From the NCBI GenBank assembly GCA_947629845.1, contig CANRFD010000008.1, positions 1 through 24,401 of the forward strand: 24,401 nucleotides of DNA, in the 5' to 3' direction. This document shows positions 1 to 5,212 of the stretch, one piece after another (position 1 is the stretch's first letter; the number at the start of each line of letters is the position of its first letter). Origin of the DNA: an uncultured Clostridia bacterium. Its GTDB lineage: Bacteria > Bacillota > Clostridia > Christensenellales > Borkfalkiaceae. The notes below the pieces were generated by a model that was not told the DNA's origin, did not search any database, and worked only from the letters and a program-made list of their open reading frames with translations. A program made the position numbers and the translations under genes.

Positions 1-1706
1 CCCCCGGCCACCCCGAATACGGCCACACCGTGGGCATCGAGACGACGACGGGCCCCCTCGGGCAGGGCATCGCCAATGCCGTGGGCATGGCCGTGGCGGA
101 AGCGCACCTCGCCGCACGCTACAACCGCGAGGGCTTCCCCATCGTAGACCACTTCACCTATGCGCTCGTCGGCGACGGGTGCCTCGAAGAGGGCATCTCC
201 TACGAGGCGTGCTCGTTCGCGGGGACGCACGAGCTGGGCAAACTCATCGTATTTTACGACGACAACGACATCACCATCGAGGGCAACACCGACATCACCT
301 TCAAAGAGGACGTTGCCGCACGCTTTAAGGCGCAGAACTGGCAGGTCATCAAGGTCGACCTCGTCGCCAATCCCGACAACGTGCAGATGATCGCGAACGC
401 CATAAAGAAGGCGCAGAAGGAGACCAAGAAGCCCTCCATCATCATCTGCAAGACCAAGATCGGCTACGGCACCCCCCTCGAGGGCAGCCACAAGTGCCAC
501 GGTTCCCCCCTCGGCGCAGAGAACCTGCAAAAGACCAAGGAAAAGCTCGGCTGGACGTGGGCGCCCTTCGAAGTTCCCGCAGAGGTGCTGAAGCACACCG
601 CGACGGCGGGCAGGCGGGGCGCAAAGCGCGAGCGCGCGTGGAAGGCGATGTTCGCCGAATATGAAAAGGCGTACCCCGAACTCGCCGCGGAATACAGGGC
701 GGCGATGAAGGGCGAGATCGCAGACCTTACCTGCGTGGACGAGCTGTTCCGATTCGAGAAGCCGATGGCGACCCGCCAGACCTCCGCACAGGTGCTGCAG
801 AAGATCGCCGCACGCGTGCCGTCGCTGATGGGCGGTTCGGCCGACCTCGCCCCCTCCAATCTCTCGGATATGAAGAACACGGACGCCATCACCTACGGCG
901 ACTTCCAGCCCGGCAACTACGCGGGCAGGAACATGCACTTCGGCATCCGCGAACACGCGATGGCGGCCATCACCAACGGCATGCAACTGCACGGCGGCAT
1001 CCGCGCGTACTGCTCCACCTTCTTCATCTTCTCCGACTACTGCAAGCACGCGATGCGCCTCTCCGCGCTCATGAATATCCCCGTCATCTACATCCTGACG
1101 CACGACAGCATCGGCGTCGGCGAGGACGGGCCAACGCACGAGCCCGTGGAACAGCTCATCGCCCTCCGCTCCATTCCCAATATGAAGGTGTACCGCCCCG
1201 CGGACGGCAAAGAGACGGCGGCGGCGTGGATCTCCGCACTGACGGGGACGGCCCCCACCGCGCTCGTTCTCACCCGCCAAAATCTGCCGCAATACGCAAA
1301 CAGCGGGCTGGAAGCGCTGAAGGGCGGCTATATTTTAGAGGACTGCGAGGGCACGCCCGACGTGCTTCTCATCGCCTCCGGTTCCGAAGTGGAGCAGTGC
1401 GTGGGCGCAAAGGCCAAGCTCGCCGAAGAGGGCATCAAGGCGCGCGTCGTCTCCATGCCCTGCATCGAGGAGTTCGAAAAACAGTGCGATTGCTATAAGG
1501 AGAACGTCATTCCCTCCGCCGTCAAGGCGCGCGTGTGCGTGGAGGCGGGCAGCCCGTACAGCTGGTATAAGTACGCCGGCGACAAGGGCGAGATCATCGG
1601 CATGACCACCTTCGGCGCAAGCGCTCCCGCTCCCCTGCTCTTCAAAAAGTTCGGGTTCACCGTGGAGAACATCGTCGAAAAGGCGAAGATCAGCTTGAAG
1701 AAGTAA
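1..1706 (+). CDS. tkt: Transketolase, 5'-truncated by the window edge
   Basis: This thiamine-diphosphate enzyme moves two-carbon ketol units between sugar phosphates in the non-oxidative pentose phosphate pathway, in the cytoplasm. The frame is open from base 3, and its first residues (PGHPEYGHTVGIETTTGPLG) are the classic N-domain motif. About 100 residues are therefore missing compared with the usual length of roughly 660. GDGCLEEG, about 50 residues into the visible part, is the GDG diphosphate/Mg site. HGSPLG follows, then the pyrimidine-domain motifs EHAMAAITNGM and GVGEDGPTHEP, and a normal C-terminal domain ending in ISLKK. The gene stops at TAA 1704-1706 and is followed directly by a terminator. 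A GTG at position 30 is internal, not the start. Family assignment is secure. Whether it sits in a pentose phosphate operon cannot be seen. Confidence 0.97.
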   Translation, partial: PGHPEYGHTVGIETTTGPLGQGIANAVGMAVAEAHLAARYNREGFPIVDHFTYALVGDGCLEEGISYEACSFAGTHELGKLIVFYDDNDITIEGNTDITFKEDVAARFKAQNWQVIKVDLVANPDNVQMIANAIKKAQKETKKPSIIICKTKIGYGTPLEGSHKCHGSPLGAENLQKTKEKLGWTWAPFEVPAEVLKHTATAGRRGAKRERAWKAMFAEYEKAYPELAAEYRAAMKGEIADLTCVDELFRFEKPMATRQTSAQVLQKIAARVPSLMGGSADLAPSNLSDMKNTDAITYGDFQPGNYAGRNMHFGIREHAMAAITNGMQLHGGIRAYCSTFFIFSDYCKHAMRLSALMNIPVIYILTHDSIGVGEDGPTHEPVEQLIALRSIPNMKVYRPADGKETAAAWISALTGTAPTALVLTRQNLPQYANSGLEALKGGYILEDCEGTPDVLLIASGSEVEQCVGAKAKLAEEGIKARVVSMPCIEEFEKQCDCYKENVIPSAVKARVCVEAGSPYSWYKYAGDKGEIIGMTTFGASAPAPLLFKKFGFTVENIVEKAKISLKK

Positions 1707-1717
1707 GAATGATACGG

Positions 1718-1748
1718 AAAGAGCCGTCCCGCAGGACGGCTCTTTTTT
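1718..1748 (+). terminator. Rho-independent terminator of transketolase
   Basis: A 9-bp perfect stem (GAGCCGTCC 1721-1729, GGACGGCTC 1734-1742) with a 4-base loop is followed by TTTTTT. It begins 14 bases after the transketolase stop. The opposite strand has only a short T run after the stem, so it may stop the converging LRR transcript weakly. Confidence 0.9.
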
Positions 1749-1766
1749 ATGCCATAAAAACTACGC

Positions 1767-2609
1767 TTACGACCGTTTCCAAGTTTTATCCTTGTACTCT
1801 TGCGTCAACCACTCTGCCGCCGTTTGGGCGCTTTCAAGCCCCGCAAGCGCTTCTTCGCCGCCTGCCGTCCAACCGTCCGTTTGCTTGAAATCCGCCTCCA
1901 GAAGGTGGGCGCAATCCGCAAACGCCTGCGCGCCGATCTCGGCGACGGTGGCGGGAATCGCGACCTTTGTGAGCCTATCGCACCCCTGAAATGCGGAAGC
2001 GGCGATCGAGGTCACGCCTTCGGGGATCGAGACAACCGTCAGCCCGCGACAATTTTGGAATGCGGAAGCACCGATCGAGGCGATCGCGCCGCTCCATGTG
2101 ATTTCCGAAAGCGAAGAGCAGCCCGAAAAGGTTTTCGCCTTGATCTCCGTCACGCCCGCGGGCAGGCGGATACTTTTCAGCGACGAACAATTTTGCAATG
2201 CACCGTCTCCAATCGAGGTGATCCCGTCGCTCCATACAAGTTCAGAAAGCGAAGTACAATCTGAAAATGCCCTCGCCTTGATCTCCGTTACGCTCTCCGG
2301 AAGGATGATCGTCTGCAGTTTTGCCGAATCGAGGCGGGCGACCGACGTGACGCGCTTTCCGTCCACCTCTTCGGGAACGGTGAGCGATGTTCTGCAAAAC
2401 CAACCGTCTTTATAGGTATTTTTGATCTCCGTCACTTCCAACGTGCCGTCCTCTTTTTCGGCATAGACCAACCTCGAGGCGTCGGGTGCGGTTGCCGTTA
2501 CGGCTGCCAATATCCCCACCACAATGATCAGAAGAATGATTATGAAAGTAACGAAGATCCACGTGTTTGATTGCTCGCCCCTTTCATACGGTTGCCGTTC
2601 GTCGGACAT
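1767..2609 (-). CDS. Membrane-anchored leucine-rich-repeat (BspA-type, LRR_5) surface protein
   Basis: The protein has 280 residues. It has a short charged N-terminus, one strong membrane segment at about residues 17-40 (TWIFVTFIIILL onward) and an extracytoplasmic domain. That domain holds six consecutive BspA-type leucine-rich repeats of 23 residues. The repeat pattern is roughly V-T-x-I-x-x-x-A-F-x-x-C-x-x-L followed by a beta strand, for example SVTEIKARAFSDC and GVTSIAASAFQGC. Proteins of this type are usually surface proteins for binding or adhesion, but no ligand can be read here. I placed the start at ATG 2607-2609, behind GGAGAGGGG, because the longer upstream frame runs through the promoter. 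It is divergent from the XRE gene, and the shared region carries a palindrome. The C-terminus lacks a sorting signal, so anchoring is by the N-terminal helix. Confidence 0.85.
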   Translation of the reverse strand: MSDERQPYERGEQSNTWIFVTFIIILLIIVVGILAAVTATAPDASRLVYAEKEDGTLEVTEIKNTYKDGWFCRTSLTVPEEVDGKRVTSVARLDSAKLQTIILPESVTEIKARAFSDCTSLSELVWSDGITSIGDGALQNCSSLKSIRLPAGVTEIKAKTFSGCSSLSEITWSGAIASIGASAFQNCRGLTVVSIPEGVTSIAASAFQGCDRLTKVAIPATVAEIGAQAFADCAHLLEADFKQTDGWTAGGEEALAGLESAQTAAEWLTQEYKDKTWKRS

Positions 2610-2686
2610 AAAATTTCCCCTCTCCTTTTCGGCGGCGATGTTTTTCGCACGCAACGGTATACTTCTGCTTATAGCAGTAATTATAC

Positions 2687-2701
2687 TACTATAATATAGT
2701 A
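2687..2701. promoter_or_regulatory. Palindrome over the LRR -10 box, candidate operator
   Basis: TACTATA, one base, TATAGTA: a perfect 7-1-7 inverted repeat in the gap between the divergent LRR and XRE genes. A related, imperfect dyad (AGTAATTATACT, 2676-2687) lies beside it. The position over a -10 element and next to an XRE gene suggests repressor binding. The site is seen; its role is inferred. A plus-strand TATAAT also falls at 2690-2695, but without a good -35 box. Confidence 0.45.
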
Positions 2702-2719
2702 ATAAAAATACAATGTCAA
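2691..2719 (-). promoter_or_regulatory. Sigma-A-type promoter of the LRR gene
   Basis: On the minus strand TTGACA (2714-2719) is followed after 17 bases by TATTAT (2691-2696), about 80 bases before the LRR start codon. It lies in the A+T-rich gap between two divergent genes. The -10 box sits inside the palindrome at 2687-2701. Confidence 0.7.
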
Positions 2720-2785
2720 GTATTTCAGAAAAAATTTCGATAAAATGTAGAAAATATTTTGGTAAACAGGGCGAGGAGGCGGCGC

Positions 2786-3085
2786 ATGCAGCTGAAAATA
2801 CGCGAACTGCGGGAAGAATTTCAGATGACGCAAAAGGAGCTTGCGGTGAGACTTTCGAGCGCACAGCGCAACGTGAGCAATTGGGAAAACGGCGTGAACG
2901 AACCCGACCTCGACACCGTTGTGCGCCTCTGCGAGATCTTCCACGTCGGGCTCGATGAGCTGTTCGGCCGCACCGACGGCTCGGAGATCACTGCCGCCGA
3001 CCGCGTTCTTCTCGCAAAAATAAAAAAACTCTCTCCCTCGCAGGCGGCTGCGCTTTCCGCCTTTCTCGATACGATCACGCATTGA
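2786..3085 (+). CDS. XRE-family helix-turn-helix transcriptional regulator
   Basis: A 99-residue DNA-binding protein of the Cro/CI (HTH_3) family. The N-terminal part, MQLKIRELREEFQMTQKE onward, carries the five-helix fold with the turn-helix at about residues 14-35. It includes the family signatures MTQKELA, SNWENG and DLDTVVRLCEIF, followed by the usual LDELFG end of the domain. The last 30 residues are a short helical tail, perhaps for dimerisation. I chose ATG 2786 over an upstream in-frame start at 2759 because AGGAGG (2774-2779) sits six bases before it and homology begins there. It is divergent from the LRR gene and is probably an autoregulator, or regulator of that gene, through the palindrome between them. 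No effector domain is present. Confidence 0.88.
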   Translation: MQLKIRELREEFQMTQKELAVRLSSAQRNVSNWENGVNEPDLDTVVRLCEIFHVGLDELFGRTDGSEITAADRVLLAKIKKLSPSQAAALSAFLDTITH

Positions 3086-3110
3086 CAAAACCGCGAAACG
3101 GGCGTATAAT
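3082..3110 (+). promoter_or_regulatory. Consensus promoter predicting a leaderless mRNA
   Basis: TTGACA (3082-3087), a 17-base spacer and TATAAT (3105-3110): a perfect match to the sigma-A consensus. The -35 box overlaps the XRE stop codon. The ATG of the ASCH gene is at 3117, seven bases after the start of the post-box interval, so transcription would begin at or within a base or two of the start codon. No ribosome binding site fits between them. Confidence 0.85.
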
Positions 3111-3116
3111 GGAACT

Positions 3117-3872
3117 ATGAAATTCGAAGTCATCGGTTGGACATACGATACAGACAGGCGGTTCCCCGACCACACGGGCGACGGGGGCGCCGTTTTGCGT
3201 GCCGTGGTGGAGGCCCTCCGCGCGGGCGGCTATAAGTTTGGGGGCAACACCCATCAGGACGGGGCGACGGGGACGCCCGTTCTCAACGACGGCACCAAGA
3301 TGTGCTACTCGTGGCGGGGCTGGGGCGGCGTGATGGCGAAGGCGCTCGATCTGCCCAACAAAAACGGCATGGCGTACATGGTTTGGTACATGGACACCCT
3401 CGAGGCGATGATGGGCGAACCGCGGCGGAAAATTATTTTGCCCCCCTTCGGCGTGGACGAGAAGCGCATAAAAAAGCGGGAAGAGCTTGCGGAGACCTTT
3501 GAAATGCACCTGTGCCCCGCCGCGTTCGACGCCGTTGCCGCGGGAAAAAAAACGGCGGAGCTGCGGCTTTACGACGAAAAGCGAAGCCCTGTGTGCCGCG
3601 GGGACTTCATCGAATTTCTCTGCGGGGAGCGGAGGTGCCGCGTACGCGTGACAAAAGCGGAAGTGTTTGACAGCGCAGAGAAGTTTTTCCGCGAAACGCA
3701 ATACGACTACGAGAACGACCGTGCCTATGCGCACAGGAAGTCGCTTGTACGGCGGGCGGGCTTTGCGGGGTGCAAAAACGCACAAACGCTGCGGGATCTT
3801 GTAAATTCCATCTATCCCGAAGAGGAGCAAAAAAAGAACAGATTTTTGGTGATCTCCATAAAACTCGCGTAA
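3117..3872 (+). CDS. ASCH-domain protein with an unrecognised N-terminal domain
   Basis: The product has 251 residues. The C-terminal part (about residues 128-250) is an ASCH domain, a PUA-like beta-barrel fold thought to bind RNA. It shows EMHLCPAAFDAVAAGKKT, ELRLYDEKR, GDFIEF and the terminal strand FLVISIKL. Residues 1-110 (MKFEVIGWTYDTD onward) form a separate domain rich in Gly, Trp and Tyr, which I do not recognise. It contains GGNTHQDGATGTPVLNDG, YSWRGWGG and YMVWYMDTLEAMMG. The start at 3117 is supported by the perfect promoter just upstream, although no ribosome binding site exists. The next in-frame ATG (residue 62) would cut the N-terminal domain. The gene ends in TAATG with the nitroreductase frame, so the two are probably one operon. 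Substrate and pathway are unknown. Confidence 0.75.
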   Translation: MKFEVIGWTYDTDRRFPDHTGDGGAVLRAVVEALRAGGYKFGGNTHQDGATGTPVLNDGTKMCYSWRGWGGVMAKALDLPNKNGMAYMVWYMDTLEAMMGEPRRKIILPPFGVDEKRIKKREELAETFEMHLCPAAFDAVAAGKKTAELRLYDEKRSPVCRGDFIEFLCGERRCRVRVTKAEVFDSAEKFFRETQYDYENDRAYAHRKSLVRRAGFAGCKNAQTLRDLVNSIYPEEEQKKNRFLVISIKLA

Positions 3873-3886
3873 TGGGGGCGGAAAAA

Positions 3887-4426
3887 ATGGACTTGAAGGA
3901 ACTTGAAACTTTGTACTTGAACAGGCAGAGCTGCCGGGAATTTTCCGACAGGCCGCTGGACGGCGAGCTTGTTAAGGAGATCTGCCGCGTTGCCCTGCTC
4001 GCGCCGTCTGCCATGAATGCGCAGCCGTGGCGGCTCATCGCCGTGACGGGCGAACGGCGCAAGGAAATTTTGCCCCTGCTGCAGCGCCTCGGCATGAATA
4101 AATTTCTCTCGGGGGCGCAGGCGTTGATCGTCGTTGCCGAGGGCAAGAACAGCGGTCCCATGAAGGTGGGCGCGGCCTTTAAGGAGAACGAATTTTTGCG
4201 CAACGACCTCGGCATTCTGACGGCGCACCTCGTGCTTGCGGCGCAGGCGGCGGGCGTGGGCAGTTGCATCATCGGCTGGCGCAACGAGGAGAAGCTGCGG
4301 GAGGCGCTCGGGCTGGGGAAAAAGACGCTCATTCCCGAGATCGTCGCGCTTGGATACCCCGCAGACGGCTACCCCGTGCGCGAGAAAAAACGCAAGGCGG
4401 CGGAGGATGTTTTTTCCCTGTTTTGA
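3887..4426 (+). CDS. Nitroreductase-family FMN-dependent oxidoreductase
   Basis: A 179-residue member of the small nitroreductase family, which binds FMN as a homodimer and uses NAD(P)H to reduce nitro groups, quinones or other acceptors. Visible motifs are NRQSCREFSDRPL near the N-terminus (phosphate-binding Arg/Ser), APSAMNAQPWRL (residues 40-51), NDLGILTAHLVLAAQAAGVG (106-125), CIIGW and the terminal ALGYP strand. The usual family length is 170-220, so it is complete. I chose ATG 3887, behind GGGGGCGG. An alternative ATG at 3872 overlaps the ASCH stop as TAATG and would add five residues. It follows the ASCH gene in the same probable operon and is closed by a terminator. The real substrate cannot be inferred. 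Confidence 0.9.
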   Translation: MDLKELETLYLNRQSCREFSDRPLDGELVKEICRVALLAPSAMNAQPWRLIAVTGERRKEILPLLQRLGMNKFLSGAQALIVVAEGKNSGPMKVGAAFKENEFLRNDLGILTAHLVLAAQAAGVGSCIIGWRNEEKLREALGLGKKTLIPEIVALGYPADGYPVREKKRKAAEDVFSLF

Positions 4427-4457
4427 AGGAATGGGGTGGAAAAATGAAGAGAAAAGC

Positions 4458-4483
4458 GGCAGGTGATACCTGCCACTTTTTTT
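4458..4483 (+). terminator. Rho-independent terminator after the nitroreductase gene
   Basis: GGCAGGT (4458-4464), loop GAT, ACCTGCC (4468-4474), then AC and seven T. It ends the ASCH-nitroreductase transcript 31 bases after the stop codon. Confidence 0.85.
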
Positions 4484-4522
4484 GGGTTTGGGTGGGGAGA
4501 ATGGATCGGGGAAGATCTCCTC

Positions 4523-4537
4523 CGTTCCTGCGGAACG
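4523..4537. repeat. Mini-hairpin with TGC loop
   Basis: CGTTCC-TGC-GGAACG, a perfect 6-bp stem. It is one of four hairpins of the same design and different stem sequence in this gap. It sits inside a phrase (GAAGATCTCC to TCGAGATGA) like those repeated elsewhere in the block. Confidence 0.7.
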
Positions 4538-4602
4538 TCGAGATGAGGACACTGTGGGGGGATCTGCGTGACACCCCTTCAGTCTCGGCTAAGGCCTCGA
4601 CA

Positions 4603-4622
4603 GCTCCCCCTCGAGGGGGAGC
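4603..4622. repeat. 20-bp perfect palindrome
   Basis: GCTCCCCCTC followed by its exact reverse complement GAGGGGGAGC. It is preceded by GACACCCCTTCAGTC and GACA, a phrase I associate with intergenic repeats of Clostridia. Related C/G runs recur at 5060-5080 and 5096-5112. Confidence 0.7.
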
Positions 4623-4774
4623 CAAGACGGGACGGGGGCGGAACAGGCGCAGTATAAATACGTCACCCTGCCCCGCTCGCACGTATTATGTCGTCGAAGA
4701 GCGGCACGAGGAGCGTAGCAACAAAGTAGCGTAGTCGAGGGATGTCCGCATTATAATAAAGATATGTTTCGACA

Positions 4775-4801
4775 CGCCCGCCGCAAGGACAGCGGCGGGC
4801 G
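4775..4801. repeat. Strong 10-bp stem-loop
   Basis: CGCCCGCCGC (4775-4784), a 7-base loop AAGGACA, GCGGCGGGCG (4792-4801). It is flanked by GTTTCGACA and GCTCAACATGAC, variants of the TCGA..ATGAC ends seen in the neighbouring 84-bp element. No T run follows on either strand, so it is not an obvious terminator. Confidence 0.7.
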
Positions 4802-4837
4802 GCTCAACATGACGTGATTATATGGCGGGGTGGGGGG

Positions 4838-4921
4838 TGTCATTTCGACCAAGCCGCGTAAGCGGCGCGTGGAGAAATCTTAAAATAAGGTGGAGATGTC
4901 TCGACTACGCTCGACATGACA
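4838..4921. repeat. 84-bp element with inverted ends
   Basis: TGTCATTTCGA (4838-4848) and TCGACATGACA (4911-4921) are inverted copies with one mismatch. An inner hairpin GCCGC-GTAA-GCGGC lies at about 4852-4865. CTCGACTACGC (4900-4910) recurs inverted at 4729-4739. The layout resembles a miniature palindromic repeat unit. No transposase or target duplication is evident. Confidence 0.6.
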
Positions 4922-4959
4922 AATATATGGCTCAATCCCCATCACCGCCTACGGCGGAG

Positions 4960-4988
4960 CTTCAGCACAAGGCACGCCTGCGGCGCCC
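4960..4988. repeat. 29-bp direct repeat, copy 1
   Basis: CTTCAGCACAAGGCACGCCT continues for 9 further bases and is identical to 5164-5192. A mini-hairpin CCGCC-TAC-GGCGG (4945-4957) precedes it, and CCCTTT-GCA-AAAGGG (about 4986-5000) overlaps its end. Confidence 0.75.
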
Positions 4989-5163
4989 TTTGCAAAAGGG
5001 GAAGCCTTTTGGTGTGGACGGGGGATATAGGCAGAGCCCCACCCCCGTCCCTACGGGACACCCCCTCCCAAGGAGGGGGCAAGCAGGAGCCGTTCGCCTC
5101 CGAGGAGGGGGCGGTAAGAACGGGTAAGCAGGGCGAGAACCCCTATCCCCCGCTGCGCGGGTA

Positions 5164-5192
5164 CTTCAGCACAAGGCACGCCTGCGGCGCCC
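5164..5192. repeat. 29-bp direct repeat, copy 2
   Basis: Identical to 4960-4988. It is preceded by a different mini-hairpin of the same shape, CCCGC-TGC-GCGGG (5149-5161), and followed by CCCC-AAAA-GGGG. The copy ends 21 bases from the stop codon of the large lipoprotein on the minus strand. Confidence 0.75.
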
Positions 5193-5212
5193 CAAAAGGG
5201 GGAAGCAAGGGG

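Larger units (their letters stand above)
4484..5212. repeat. Non-coding cluster of small hairpins and interspersed repeats
   Basis: About 730 bases without a credible gene. The stretch is a mosaic of short inverted repeats and repeat fragments. It includes hairpins with a three-base T(A/G)C loop at 4523-4537, 4945-4957, 5047-5059 and 5149-5161, a 20-bp perfect palindrome at 4603-4622, a 10-bp stem at 4775-4801, an 84-bp element with near-matching inverted ends at 4838-4921, and a 29-bp direct repeat at 4960-4988 and 5164-5192. The phrases resemble short palindromic repeats that I recall being scattered between genes in many gut Clostridia. Short open frames here are accidental. The block lies directly downstream of the 1800-residue lipoprotein gene. 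Confidence 0.75.

Noticed and set aside
3075..3830. A 251-codon minus-strand frame opposite the ASCH gene
   Set aside because: Low-complexity product. The plus-strand frame has a real domain and a promoter.
2610..4426. XRE plus ASCH plus LRR genes as a toxin-antitoxin or defence island
   Set aside because: The XRE protein is ordinary, ASCH is not established here as a toxin, and the genes have separate promoters and differing orientation. No nuclease, NTPase or phage-related gene is adjacent.
4236..5127. Several short plus- and minus-strand frames across the repeat cluster
   Set aside because: Arg/Pro/Gly-rich products that run through hairpins and repeats, with no ribosome binding site and no recognisable domain.
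4484..5212. CRISPR array or attachment site
   Set aside because: The repeats are irregularly spaced, of several types and mostly self-complementary. There are no equal spacers, cas genes, integrase or tRNA nearby.
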